This document shows positions 21,105 to 30,468 of a DNA stretch of 64,000 nt, in pieces (positions within the stretch are counted from its first letter, which is position 1; every line of letters starts with the position of its first letter). The notes below the pieces were generated by a model. That model worked only from the letters and a program-made list of their open reading frames with translations. It ran no database searches and was not told the DNA's origin. This DNA is from a virus. The stretch lies in IMG/VR virus record IMGVR_UViG_3300043425_001673, positions 1 through 64,000 of that record; one strand, given 5' to 3'. The position numbers and the translations under genes are program-made.

Positions 21105-23417
21105 GTGAGCAGTCTTAACAAAGTCAATTATGTTGATCAGGATTTTACAACCGCACTGACTCAGGTGCGAAATTATCTTGCAACAAACTATCCGAATGAA
21201 TATAACGATTATCTCGCTTCCAACCTCGGAACCGCTCTTTTAGATATCATCGCCTATGCTGAACAAAACCTTCTTTGGTATCTGAACCGAAAAGTCACCG
21301 ACCTATACTTTCCGACAGCTGTCACGCCAAAGTCCATATCCAAACTGGCAAGATTGCTGGGATACAAATCGCGCGGTGCGACCAGCGCTGAAGCTTCGGT
21401 GACTTTGAACTTCCCGGACGCTCCCTATACCTTTCCCGTTCAAATCAATCGCGGCTTTCAATGGCAGGGACCAAACAACACGGTCTGGGAATATCGAGGC
21501 AACGTCACACTCGTTCTGCAGCCGGGACAAACTTCGATCGGCAACGTGGTCCTCTCGCAAGGTGCGACCACGATCAATAACTTTGTGTCCGATGGAACGA
21601 ACAACCAGTTCTTTGAACTCCTGTCCGTTCCGCAGGGCAAGTTCGTCGATAAAAATTCCGTGGTTGTGACGATTGATGGTGAGGAATGGACTGAGCAGCC
21701 TGTCATTCCATTCTCAACTGAGAACAACTTTGAGACAAACCTTCTGGCCTTTCCACCTGTCGTGCGGTTTGGCGATGGTGTGCAGGGAAATATTCCTCCC
21801 GTTGGAGCGGGGATTCAGGTCACTTATGTCATCTCTGATGGATTTTTGGGAAGGATTACCAGTCAGAGCATTGGTGATCCCGTCGTTGGCCTTGTTGCAC
21901 AGTTTCAGGATATCCCTGTTACGGTGGATCAGCCGCTGCCAAGTGTTGGCGGTGAAGATCCCGAGGATATCCGAAGCATCACGGTCAACGCTCCCAAGTT
22001 CCAAAGGGTTCAGGATCGGGCAATCACGAAGGATGATTACGACTATCTTTCCAACGGCTTTGATAATGTTGCCAAAGCCGATGCTCAGATTGTGCGTGGC
22101 GTCTCAGGTGACTTTCAAACCCTTTTCTATCTCGACTCGATTTCATCCACTGTTCAAAGTGCCGTGACAGGTGCCTTCTCGTTGACTGAATCCTATGTCG
22201 ATGATTTGAACCTAGCCGTGTCGGGCATCGTTTCATCCACGCTTCAGTGCGGTGAAAGTTTGATCGTTGATCTTCTCCCGATCACATCGGCTATATCCGG
22301 CTCTGTCGATCAGATTGAAACGGATACGAATGATGCGATTGAAACGGCAAAAACCAATTCCGATGTCTTTTATGCGACCGTGGAATCCAAACTCTATGAT
22401 GTCGATGAAACATCGCTTCTTCTCATAGATGAAATCACAACGGTCTTTGATGTAAAAAATACCAGTATCGAAAGCTATCTGACTGCAATATCGGGAGCCG
22501 CAACAGGGACATCAGGAGCCTCAACCATTGCGGCCAACATTACCCTGATCCGAAACAAGCTGACCGACATGCGCTCGACTCTGCAGGCGACCGCCACAAC
22601 ATCCCAGGCAACAATTGATGGTTTGACTGATGAAACCATTACGGCGGTTGATGGAATCATGACCGAAATCACCTCCCTTTCCGGCGTGATTCAGGCGGCT
22701 GTGGCCAACGATCAAACCCAGATTGCCATTGATCTTGGACAAATCATTGATACCGTATCGGGAGCCGCTTCAGGCTTTTATGGAACCGTATCGGGATATC
22801 TTCAGACCATTGATGAATCGGTTTCCGGCATCAACCTTCTTTACTATCAGGCGACCAGCGGACTCTTTCAAAGTGTTGAGGCTGATGTTCAAGGTCTTTA
22901 TGCTCACCTTGACGAGCATCTTTCCGATTCCTGTATGGCCAACCTTGTTCAGGTCAAGGTTCTCGGCAAGGACAGCAACAGAAAATACGTGGCTCCCCTT
23001 CAGGATACGCTCGATGAACTCAAAGCCTATCTTGAAGCACGAAAGGACATCGTTCATACGATATCCTGTGTGGAAGGAACGGCTGATGTGATCAACGTCA
23101 ATATCACGATAGACGTAAAGGTCAATGAAAACGCGGTTGAGGATGATGTGCTTCAGTCGGTGCGTGATGCTCTTGAAAAATCTGATGTTCAGCCGTTTGG
23201 TATTCTGGTTGAACGTGCTTTCAACAAGCCGCTTTACATCTGGGAAATTGATGGAGCAATCCGTGATCGTGTAACGGAAGGTCATATTGATTATCTCAAC
23301 ATCAAGATCATTGGACCGGCTGAGTATCTTGATACGGCAGGGAACCTGATCAGTCCAAGTGGTTCCGTTCTTCAGGCAGGAACGATTACGGTGACGGCTC
23401 TGCCACGATTTGTTTAA
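21105..23417 (+). CDS. gp6/baseplate J-like wedge protein with coiled-coil insertion
   Basis: 770 residues from GTG 21105, preceded by AGGTGG. Residues 1-330 carry the gp6/J signature: LASNLGTALLDIIAYAEQNLLWYLNRK, a FPVQINRGFQW strand and FQRVQDRAITKDDYDYL. Residues 600-770 return to the usual C-terminal domain (VNITIDVKVNENAVEDDVLQSV). In between, about 350-600 is a long helical segment of heptad-like repeats with recurring SG dipeptides. Family members are commonly 400-650 residues, so the helical part is probably an insertion. It builds the iris around the baseplate hub. Confidence 0.85.
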   Translation: MSSLNKVNYVDQDFTTALTQVRNYLATNYPNEYNDYLASNLGTALLDIIAYAEQNLLWYLNRKVTDLYFPTAVTPKSISKLARLLGYKSRGATSAEASVTLNFPDAPYTFPVQINRGFQWQGPNNTVWEYRGNVTLVLQPGQTSIGNVVLSQGATTINNFVSDGTNNQFFELLSVPQGKFVDKNSVVVTIDGEEWTEQPVIPFSTENNFETNLLAFPPVVRFGDGVQGNIPPVGAGIQVTYVISDGFLGRITSQSIGDPVVGLVAQFQDIPVTVDQPLPSVGGEDPEDIRSITVNAPKFQRVQDRAITKDDYDYLSNGFDNVAKADAQIVRGVSGDFQTLFYLDSISSTVQSAVTGAFSLTESYVDDLNLAVSGIVSSTLQCGESLIVDLLPITSAISGSVDQIETDTNDAIETAKTNSDVFYATVESKLYDVDETSLLLIDEITTVFDVKNTSIESYLTAISGAATGTSGASTIAANITLIRNKLTDMRSTLQATATTSQATIDGLTDETITAVDGIMTEITSLSGVIQAAVANDQTQIAIDLGQIIDTVSGAASGFYGTVSGYLQTIDESVSGINLLYYQATSGLFQSVEADVQGLYAHLDEHLSDSCMANLVQVKVLGKDSNRKYVAPLQDTLDELKAYLEARKDIVHTISCVEGTADVINVNITIDVKVNENAVEDDVLQSVRDALEKSDVQPFGILVERAFNKPLYIWEIDGAIRDRVTEGHIDYLNIKIIGPAEYLDTAGNLISPSGSVLQAGTITVTALPRFV

Positions 23418-23434
23418 GGTGAAAAGGATTTCCA

Positions 23435-23893
23435 ATGAGTATCGTTACGGCTATCCCAACTCAGTTTTTGAAATTCCCAATCCCAGGTGAGGACAGCGAT
23501 CCCTACTATGATCAGTTTGTCGAATTGATGAGCGTGGTGGAGAACTGGTCCTATATGAATGCGCTGATCAGAAATATTTTTCTGAGTGGCGGGGGAACAT
23601 TCACATGGGATGGAGTGAATGGGATTTTGCAGTGGACCGATGATTTTGCGGTGCCAATCTTTTTTTGGGGAAAAAGACTTCTCCTTCGCTATGGACCTGA
23701 CAACGCTTCGAGAAATTTTCAGCTACAGAATGGACAGGCCGCAATCATTGAAATTCCGTATGTGATTGGAACCGATACGGTCCTGAATTTTTCAGTCGTC
23801 TCGCAGCTTGATCAGACAAAACCCAATCAGTGGGTTGTCGGCTGGCGTGATGGAAGTTCGCTTTGGCTTCATACTCTTGGTCAAATCACCTGA
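23435..23893 (+). CDS. Putative baseplate/tail structural protein
   Basis: 152 residues from ATG 23435. Beta-rich with several tryptophans and aromatic residues (FTWDGVNGILQWTDDF, PIFFWGKRLLLRYGP). Located between gp6-like and gpI-like genes, so likely part of the wedge or a fibre connector. No catalytic features. Family not recognised. Confidence 0.65.
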   Translation: MSIVTAIPTQFLKFPIPGEDSDPYYDQFVELMSVVENWSYMNALIRNIFLSGGGTFTWDGVNGILQWTDDFAVPIFFWGKRLLLRYGPDNASRNFQLQNGQAAIIEIPYVIGTDTVLNFSVVSQLDQTKPNQWVVGWRDGSSLWLHTLGQIT

Positions 23894-23904
23894 AAGAATT
23901 ATAA

Positions 23905-24780
23905 ATGGTCACAAGACGAACAGGCTCAGGCTTCGGGCATACTCCTTTCGGAAGACGTTTCGGCAAAACCAACTATGGCCAGGACGTTATTCGGAACAAT
24001 TTGCCTGAGTCGTATCTTCTTGATGAAGACGGAAATGAAAATCAGCTGATTGCCCACTATCTCATGACGATTGAGGATAGTGTTGATCGGGTAAAAGCAG
24101 AAATTGATATCCTGGATCAGCAGATTGATTTTACTCAGGTTCGCGCCGATCTTTTGGAATACCTTGGTTCAACCATTGATGTCACAATTGATGATTCCGA
24201 GCCGGAAGAGTTTCAAAGATCGCTCGTTGGAAATGCGATTCAGTATTATCAAATCAAGGGAACCGGGCAGGCTTATCAGATACGGGGAAAAATTTCCGGC
24301 TTCAATGTCACGGTTGATAACCTTTACAAGATTGCCGATGATCTTGTCTCAGCCTTCCCTTCCGATGAACTCTTTGAAGTTCCCCCTGGATCGGGCATCT
24401 ATTTCACTATCCTTCCCCCTGGAAGTGTATCGGGAACGCCGACCGAACTTTCCTGTGATTATTGCCTGACAGCCTTCATCAAGCTTAACTTTGAAGTGGT
24501 CAAGGCTCAGCCGCCAGCTGTTGTAGGTGAAGGAAACTTTTTTGATCGACTTACCTTCAAGCTGCGTGAAATCATTCCGATTCATGTCAGGGATGTGCTC
24601 TTTGAACTTACAAGCACAATCATCGTTGATAACAACGATCAGATTGTTCTTGTCTCGGCTGTTGAAACCAGTTTCAATCCTGTTCCCTTTTTCTATCGCT
24701 TTGATAACTTTTCTGCCGACTCTGTTCCCTGCGATTGGCACGGTGCGGTTTCCGGTTTGGTTCAAACTGAGTTGGTATAG
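23905..24780 (+). CDS. gpI-like tail protein
   Basis: 291 residues. Matches P2 gpI-type proteins that connect the baseplate wedge to the fibres: NLPESYLLDEDGN, DFTQVRADLLEYLGSTIDVTID, then RSLVGNAIQYYQIKGTGQAYQIRGKISGF. The C-terminal third has several strands. Follows the gp6-like gene and precedes the fibre array, as in many myoviruses. Confidence 0.75.
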   Translation: MVTRRTGSGFGHTPFGRRFGKTNYGQDVIRNNLPESYLLDEDGNENQLIAHYLMTIEDSVDRVKAEIDILDQQIDFTQVRADLLEYLGSTIDVTIDDSEPEEFQRSLVGNAIQYYQIKGTGQAYQIRGKISGFNVTVDNLYKIADDLVSAFPSDELFEVPPGSGIYFTILPPGSVSGTPTELSCDYCLTAFIKLNFEVVKAQPPAVVGEGNFFDRLTFKLREIIPIHVRDVLFELTSTIIVDNNDQIVLVSAVETSFNPVPFFYRFDNFSADSVPCDWHGAVSGLVQTELV

Positions 24781-24795
24781 AGGAATCCAAAAAAT

Positions 24796-25251
24796 ATGGC
24801 TGACGCAATACTCACAGGAATCATCACAAACAAAGGCAGGGAAACCTTTGCCAAGGCGTTTGGACGAATCGGAACAGGTGTCGAAAGTTATGCCTTCAAA
24901 TTCAAATATGGTGAGGGTGGATTCATTCAAACCATAAATGGCAAAATACCTAAAGATCCTTCCGATGGAGTTGACCTGCTCGATGTTGAAGCTGCTTCCG
25001 ATCCGAACCTTTTTGTTTACACAAAAAACTTCGTGGTCACTGATTTGACGTTTTTTGCACCGTCCACCATGCAGTGTCGATGTCGGCTTGTCGAACTTGA
25101 GGCCAACGATAATGGATTTGGGGATAATCCCGGATTTTTTGAACTCGGAATTTTTGACAACAATGATAACCTAATGGCCTATACAACTTTTGCGGAACAA
25201 ACAAAAACAAGTAACAAAATTATCACCAATTTTGTTCAAATCGTTTTCTAA
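24796..25251 (+). CDS. Tail-collar/fibre N-terminal-type protein
   Basis: 151 residues. Starts ADAILTGIITNKGRETFAKAF and contains FFELGIFDNNDNLMAYTTFAEQTKTSNKI, a pattern common in phage tail-collar fibre proteins whose N-terminus attaches to the baseplate. The protein stops after this domain. It may serve as an adaptor for the larger fibres downstream. Confidence 0.65.
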   Translation: MADAILTGIITNKGRETFAKAFGRIGTGVESYAFKFKYGEGGFIQTINGKIPKDPSDGVDLLDVEAASDPNLFVYTKNFVVTDLTFFAPSTMQCRCRLVELEANDNGFGDNPGFFELGIFDNNDNLMAYTTFAEQTKTSNKIITNFVQIVF

Positions 25252-25266
25252 AGCAGCAGGGAATAT

Positions 25267-26667
25267 ATGGCTAGCATAACAACACAAACTCTGCTTCCGT
25301 CCTTCGTCAAGATGAGGTGGAACGAGCCGTATGTCTCGGCTGGTTTAAACCGTAAAACGTTTAAGAATACTCCGCGCGGTGTTTATTCAGGTTTTGTTGT
25401 CAAACCCGGTCCCGGTGCTTTTGACATTACGATTGCGCACGATGATCCTGAAGGCTATGGCATCGTATCGGGGTTTGCGGGTGGAAATTTTGATACAGCC
25501 TCGGGCTGGTCTGTGGCTGTGCATGAAAGTCTGATCGGCTTCAATACCACGGTCGCAATCCTTTCAAGTGAAACCACCAATTTCACATTCGATCTTTCGG
25601 GTGTGAAGGGCCAAACGGTTTACGCTGCACTCCATGTCGATTACAAAAGTGGACTTGATACTGTTGCCTCAATTCAAATCATTGAGGCATCCGATCTTGA
25701 GGCTGATCCGACACTGATCAACCTTGCAAGAATTGATGTTCCACTGGTTGGCTCCATTTCGACAGCCAACATTGTCTATGATGATCCAAGCTATCCTCGC
25801 GTTCTGCCGTTTGCCACGCCGTATAAATTCGGCTTCATGGATAAGTTTCAGGCTCAGATTCTTGAGGAACTGCAGTCGGTATCGAGCGCACCTGCCTTTT
25901 TCTATGAAACGGTTGTAACAGTTGACGGTCCCCAGACCGTAAGTCTTCCCCCGCTTGCCATATACACGGTTGGAGCCGATGACCTATGGGTTCATCGCAA
26001 TGGCCGCCTTATGGGGGTTGGCCGTGACTATGATGAAGTCGATCGTGGCGATGGATATGGTGAGGAAGTCGATTTCATATCGAGCCTTGTGGCAGGCGAC
26101 ATCATCACCTTCCGCATTCAAAAGTATGCAGCAAGCCTGACATCAAAGACCAAGGTTTTGGATGAAGGCGCTTTGATCAGTGACAACGTGGTCTTCATGA
26201 ATTTTTCAGGTGCCGGGGTTTCCGTGCAGCCTGATGGACCTTCGCGTGTCAAGATTGTCATTCCCGGTGGTGGAGCCTCGGCAGGCATAAGAACCAAGAC
26301 GAACAATACGGGTTCATCGCTTGCCGTCTATCGTGCGGTCACTCTTTTGTCCGACAACACCATCAAATATTTTGATCCGACTGTTTCAGGTGAGTCACTT
26401 TATGGAGTCACCATCCAGACCATACCCGATGCCTCGCCTGGGGACGTGCAGGTTCTTGGAGTAATTGTCGGTGCAGCCGCAGGTGTCAGTGGTGCTATAA
26501 TTGGCCAGGATTGCTATGTGTCCCATGCAGGTGATGGATCGCTTACGACGATTCCCCCTGATCCTTTGTCCGGTCAGGTTGTGCGGCTTGGCATCTTTGA
26601 AGGTGACAACACCATCGTCACATCGACTGCGACCGATATCCTGATCGACAAAGAGAGGATAGCCTAA
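25267..26667 (+). CDS. Tail fibre/adhesin protein 1
   Basis: 466 residues. Beta-rich, Ser/Thr/Gly-rich. A mid segment with FFYETVVTVDGPQTVSLPPLAIYTVGADDLWVHRNGRLM is a strand domain of the kind seen in virion adhesins. The last 130 residues (VYRAVTLLSDNTIKYF, then a GVIVGAAAGVSG segment) form a module also seen in the proteins at 27393 and 28022. It overlaps the next start by one base. Confidence 0.65.
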   Translation: MASITTQTLLPSFVKMRWNEPYVSAGLNRKTFKNTPRGVYSGFVVKPGPGAFDITIAHDDPEGYGIVSGFAGGNFDTASGWSVAVHESLIGFNTTVAILSSETTNFTFDLSGVKGQTVYAALHVDYKSGLDTVASIQIIEASDLEADPTLINLARIDVPLVGSISTANIVYDDPSYPRVLPFATPYKFGFMDKFQAQILEELQSVSSAPAFFYETVVTVDGPQTVSLPPLAIYTVGADDLWVHRNGRLMGVGRDYDEVDRGDGYGEEVDFISSLVAGDIITFRIQKYAASLTSKTKVLDEGALISDNVVFMNFSGAGVSVQPDGPSRVKIVIPGGGASAGIRTKTNNTGSSLAVYRAVTLLSDNTIKYFDPTVSGESLYGVTIQTIPDASPGDVQVLGVIVGAAAGVSGAIIGQDCYVSHAGDGSLTTIPPDPLSGQVVRLGIFEGDNTIVTSTATDILIDKERIA

Positions 26668-27392
26668 TGAGTCAAAATCTTCTCAAACTTCAAATAGTCA
26701 ACGGTCGGGCTCGGACATCAGTCGTCGATGAGGACAACGATGGTTTTCGCTTCAAGGAAATAACCATCGGAAGCGTGACGCTTACCGAAGAGGTTGTTTC
26801 AGGTCTATCCTATGACTTGGTTCAGACCGTATCAGGTGATCTTCAGACTCAAATCGACAATCTTGCCCTGGATCAGCAGGGTGTATCGGGAAATCTTCAG
26901 CTGCAAATTGATCAGCTGTCGGGCGCTATCGACAGCATTCTCTCCAACAATCCCGATCAGTATATTGAAACCGTTGCTGAGGTTTCCGGTCAGACCATCT
27001 TCGATATTCCCTTCACCTTCGATCCTCTTTCAACCGTTCTCGATGTTGAAGTCTTCATCAATGGAAGACGTTATCCCCAGTGTACGGTTGGCGATTTTTC
27101 GACGGGAAATTTCCGCAAAAATTCATCGACTCAAATTGAACTCGATGCGACGATTCCCTACAACGCACAGTTTGTAATCTGGAAGCAAGGCACGGCAACA
27201 GGCGGCGGTGGTGGTGGAAGCACTGATCTTGATAACATCGACACCAATCCCAAACCCGCTGTGGCTGGCGGCTATAGCCTTGGAACGATATCAAGACCAT
27301 GGTCCGGTCTTTATCTGAAGGATACCGTGACAAGTCAGGTGTGGCTGCTTCAGGTTGTAAGCGGAGCCTTTGAAGTGATTGAGGTGCCGTAA
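26667..27392 (+). CDS. Tail fibre protein 2 with coiled-coil linker
   Basis: 241 residues. Residues 50-90 are a short coiled coil with the words VSGDLQTQIDNL and VSGNLQLQIDQLSGAI, typical of trimeric fibre shafts. A strand domain with VEVFINGRRYPQ follows, then a Gly-run (TGGGGGGS) and a small C-terminal domain with SLGTISRPWSGLYLKDTVT, a layout known in phage tail proteins that bind structural partners. Confidence 0.65.
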   Translation: MSQNLLKLQIVNGRARTSVVDEDNDGFRFKEITIGSVTLTEEVVSGLSYDLVQTVSGDLQTQIDNLALDQQGVSGNLQLQIDQLSGAIDSILSNNPDQYIETVAEVSGQTIFDIPFTFDPLSTVLDVEVFINGRRYPQCTVGDFSTGNFRKNSSTQIELDATIPYNAQFVIWKQGTATGGGGGGSTDLDNIDTNPKPAVAGGYSLGTISRPWSGLYLKDTVTSQVWLLQVVSGAFEVIEVP

Positions 27393-27947
27393 ATGGGCTA
27401 TGCAATCATCAAAACCAAAGCTGTTGAGTTTGAGCCGATCAATCCCAATGATGCAAGGCCAAACTCAATCTATGTTGATACCTTGAACGCCAATACCTTC
27501 AGTAATAAAAATGATGAAGGAACCAATCAGACTGTTGCTGCAGCGCCGGACAGTTTCGCCAAGCAGGCAAAGAACATGACAGGCGTTACGATTCCAGCCA
27601 TGACGCCAATCTCACGCGCGGGGGATGGAACGATTGTCCCGGCTGATTCGGATGCAGCCCAAGGCCAGCGTCCCATTGGTGTCACGATGGAAGCTATTTT
27701 GCACAACAGTTTTGGATTAATTGGGCTTGTCGGAAAAAACATCACAGGCGCACTGACTTCCTATTCCTTCTCGCCTGGACAGGATCTTTATGTGAGTGAG
27801 ACAGGCGGTTACACGGCTGATGGAAACTCATTTTCCGGTGACAACGATTCATTGATTCTCATCGGAATTGCCGATTGCGCTGATGGTGATGCTTCCGCTT
27901 CGGCTCCTGATCTTATTCTTTTGAGACAGATTCTGGTCAGACCATAG
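27393..27947 (+). CDS. Tail fibre module protein 3
   Basis: 184 residues, starting directly after the previous stop. After a 60-residue lead, the rest (KNMTGVTIPAMTPISRAGDGTIVPADSDAAQGQRPIG and on) is the same small beta module that ends the 25267 and 28022 proteins. Such modules are often swapped among adhesins. Role inferred from context. Confidence 0.6.
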   Translation: MGYAIIKTKAVEFEPINPNDARPNSIYVDTLNANTFSNKNDEGTNQTVAAAPDSFAKQAKNMTGVTIPAMTPISRAGDGTIVPADSDAAQGQRPIGVTMEAILHNSFGLIGLVGKNITGALTSYSFSPGQDLYVSETGGYTADGNSFSGDNDSLILIGIADCADGDASASAPDLILLRQILVRP

Positions 27948-28021
27948 TTTTTTGAATTTGGTATTTTTGAATTTTTGTTTTGAGCCGCAGTTTTTAGAAA
28001 CAAAAAATAGGAAAGCGAAAC

Positions 28022-29191
28022 ATGGCAAATTCAAGAAAGTATTTGGTCCTTGAAAATGGCCAGTATAAGGTTCGTGAGTCTTCAACCGACCAGATTATCT
28101 TTGATTCGGTGATGATTGGCGGCGTGTCCGGTGTTGAAATCACCGAGAACCTTGGCAATCTCGACTTTGAGGGAGCCATAATTCAAAACATCGGCGAGCC
28201 TTCCAGCGGTTCCGATGCTACAACCAAGTCCTATGTTGATGGACAGATTGAACTTGTTTCGGCTGGCTTTGATCCCAAAGCTTCGGTTGACTATGCAACG
28301 ACTGCTGCACTTCCTGCAGTAACCTATAACAACGGAACGGGTGGTGTTGGTGCAACGCTGACAGCTGATGCCAACGGCGCTCTCTCGGTCGATGGTGCAT
28401 CGCCTTCTGTTGGGCAGCGTATCCTTGTCAAAAATCAGGTCGCTGGTCTTCAAAACGGTATTTACGATGTGACCGCAGCAGGTGATGGAAGCAATCCCTT
28501 TGTCCTGACTCGTTCCTCGGACTTTGATAACTCCCCGGCTGGTGAAGTGACCAAAGGCGCAAGAACGCTTGTCACAACGGGCACAGCCAATGCTGGTTAT
28601 GCTTTCTTCCTTACAACAGCAGGCACAATCACAATCGGCACCACTGCACTTTCGTTTAGTCCTGCCGGTGCTTCGATCGTGACCGCAACAGCGGGCTCAG
28701 GCGGTGCAACGCAGGGTATCGTGACCGCCGATACGGATAAAGGTCTTGATATCATCGCTGGCGTGATGGAAGTCAAGGTCGATGATAATACGACTCAATT
28801 CGTTTCCGGTGATGTTGCTGTCAAGCATACCCTTGCCAAGACCAATGACAATGCAGGCAGTATCACCGTTCGTCAGCTGGTTTATATCAAAAGCAACGGC
28901 AACGTTGATCTTGCGACAGCAGCCAACGCAACATCGGCAGTGGAACTCGGCATCGTTTCCGATGCATCCATTGCCACAACCGCTTCCGGTCAAATCTATC
29001 TTCGCCGTGGCGCGATCGTGGGTGGATACACAGGGCTTACTCCTGGCCAGCATGTTTTCGTCCATCCATCGACTCCCGGTTCGTACACTCAGGATGCAAG
29101 CACCGTAACAACCGGGCATCTCTATTCGGTTGGTCGGGCACTCTCGGCAACACAGGTCGCTTACGATCCAAGGCATATAGCAGAATTGTGA
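28022..29191 (+). CDS. Tail fibre/adhesin protein 4
   Basis: 389 residues. Residues 45-210 match a widespread phage fibre domain: SDATTKSYVDGQIELVSAGFDPKASVDYATTAALP, LSVDGASPSVGQRILVKNQVAGLQNGIYDVTA, then a strand-rich block. The C-terminal 130 residues are the shared module (RQLVYIKSNGNVDLATAANAT). A clear terminator follows, so this gene probably ends a fibre transcript. Confidence 0.75.
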   Translation: MANSRKYLVLENGQYKVRESSTDQIIFDSVMIGGVSGVEITENLGNLDFEGAIIQNIGEPSSGSDATTKSYVDGQIELVSAGFDPKASVDYATTAALPAVTYNNGTGGVGATLTADANGALSVDGASPSVGQRILVKNQVAGLQNGIYDVTAAGDGSNPFVLTRSSDFDNSPAGEVTKGARTLVTTGTANAGYAFFLTTAGTITIGTTALSFSPAGASIVTATAGSGGATQGIVTADTDKGLDIIAGVMEVKVDDNTTQFVSGDVAVKHTLAKTNDNAGSITVRQLVYIKSNGNVDLATAANATSAVELGIVSDASIATTASGQIYLRRGAIVGGYTGLTPGQHVFVHPSTPGSYTQDASTVTTGHLYSVGRALSATQVAYDPRHIAEL

Positions 29192-29203
29192 TTTATGGGT
29201 TTT

Positions 29204-29233
29204 CCGGGGAATCTTAACGGTTCCCCGGTTTTT
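29204..29233 (+). terminator. Rho-independent terminator
   Basis: Perfect 8-bp stem CCGGGGAA/TTCCCCGG, nine-base loop, followed by five T. It separates fibre protein 4 from the next fibre gene. Confidence 0.85.
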
Positions 29234-29246
29234 AAGGGATTTTGTG

Positions 29247-29546
29247 ATGCTTAAGCCGCTTTATCTTGATACCCAGACTGGCGCTTACAAGGCTAGAAGT
29301 CCAACGGGTGATATTTTTGATTTCGATGTTTCAAGTGTTTCAGGACAGACAGATTTTCCGGTTGAAGCTGGACTTATGACTGCTGAAAGTTATGTGCAGG
29401 TTTTGGTAAACGGTCGGGAACATCGGGAAGGAGCGGTTTATGACTTCGAGCGTGATGTTCCAAATGATCAAATCGTTTTTAACTATGCTGTTCCACAAAA
29501 CGCATGGGTAAGAATAAAAATCTTCCCTCCATTCGGAGTTTCCTAA
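29247..29546 (+). CDS. Small fibre-associated protein
   Basis: About 99 residues from ATG 29247 with AAGGGA upstream. Contains SVSGQTDFPVEAGLMT and VLVNGREHREGAVYDFERD, a strand domain repeated in shape in other fibre proteins here (compare VEVFINGRRYPQ at 27050). Possibly a capping or adaptor domain encoded separately. Function inferred. Confidence 0.6.
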   Translation: MLKPLYLDTQTGAYKARSPTGDIFDFDVSSVSGQTDFPVEAGLMTAESYVQVLVNGREHREGAVYDFERDVPNDQIVFNYAVPQNAWVRIKIFPPFGVS

Positions 29547-29547
29547 T

Positions 29548-30450
29548 ATGGCAGAGATGAAAGGTCAAAACTGGCAGGATGTGCAGGAATCATCTCTGCC
29601 TGTCTTGGGCACACCAGAAAGAACTACAAATGAAGTTATTCTTTCGAGGGTGGACAGGTCATTTAATGAGCCGGTTCGCATTTATGCGGCTGTTGATCCC
29701 GACAGTAGACTTTACTTTGAAGCAAGTGAAGTCCTTTTGGGTGATGGTGCCGTTCGGAACCTGATGCCTGTTGAAGAGACGATTGTTGATTCAGTATCGG
29801 GCTCACTCAATTACCAGCTGATCACATCCATGGTCGATGGAATCACGCTCACAAGGGATGGAGCATCCTATACTCATCCCGTTGCAACGGCTTCAGGCAA
29901 ATTTATTGCCGGGGTTTTTTGCCGAAAGAAAAACGGAACGTTTGACAGCACCTATAGCGCTGAACAGAACACCTTGAATCAGGTTCTGGCGCTTGACCTT
30001 GGAACTCTTTTCGCTGATATAGGCGGTCTTCCAATAGGTTATATTTTCCTTGAGTCAACCGACAACGCCGGTCGCTGGAAAACAGCGGGCTCGGTGTCAG
30101 GTGTCATTGAAAACCGGGTTGGCAGTCAAAGCACGATAGGAAGGATTCATTGTCCGGTTGATCTTGATTATTTCAGGACACAAATCCTGTCGCTTCAAAC
30201 GCAAATTGATACAATAAATAATACCTATCCACAGGAGGAATATTATGAGGCAGTTTCTGCCGGTCATAGAGCCTTCTCGGTAAGTGGATTCACCTTCGAT
30301 CCAGACAATTCGCGCAAGGACATTCAGGTATTCAGGAACATGGGACGCCTTAAAAGTCCCAAGGATTTTTCCAAGACTTCATCAACTGCGATTCTTTTGA
30401 CGTTTGATCCGGCCATAGGCGATGAAATTCTGATCGACAAAAGACGTTAA
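29548..30450 (+). CDS. Tail fibre protein 5
   Basis: 300 residues. Residues 1-215 form a beta-rich segment also present at the start of the next protein (dual strands with ITLTRDGASYTHPV and IGYIFLESTDNAGRWKTAGSVSGVIENRV). The end carries the same strand domain as the 29247 protein (EAVSAGHRAFSVSGFTFDPDNSRKDIQVFRN). Role inferred from context. Confidence 0.6.
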   Translation: MAEMKGQNWQDVQESSLPVLGTPERTTNEVILSRVDRSFNEPVRIYAAVDPDSRLYFEASEVLLGDGAVRNLMPVEETIVDSVSGSLNYQLITSMVDGITLTRDGASYTHPVATASGKFIAGVFCRKKNGTFDSTYSAEQNTLNQVLALDLGTLFADIGGLPIGYIFLESTDNAGRWKTAGSVSGVIENRVGSQSTIGRIHCPVDLDYFRTQILSLQTQIDTINNTYPQEEYYEAVSAGHRAFSVSGFTFDPDNSRKDIQVFRNMGRLKSPKDFSKTSSTAILLTFDPAIGDEILIDKRR

Positions 30451-30468
30451 GCATAGGGATTTGAAAAT

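Noticed and set aside
28082-29176. Minus-strand frames opposite the fibre gene at 28022
   Set aside because: Composition is the mirror of the Ser/Thr/Ala-rich fibre code; no sensible protein pattern.
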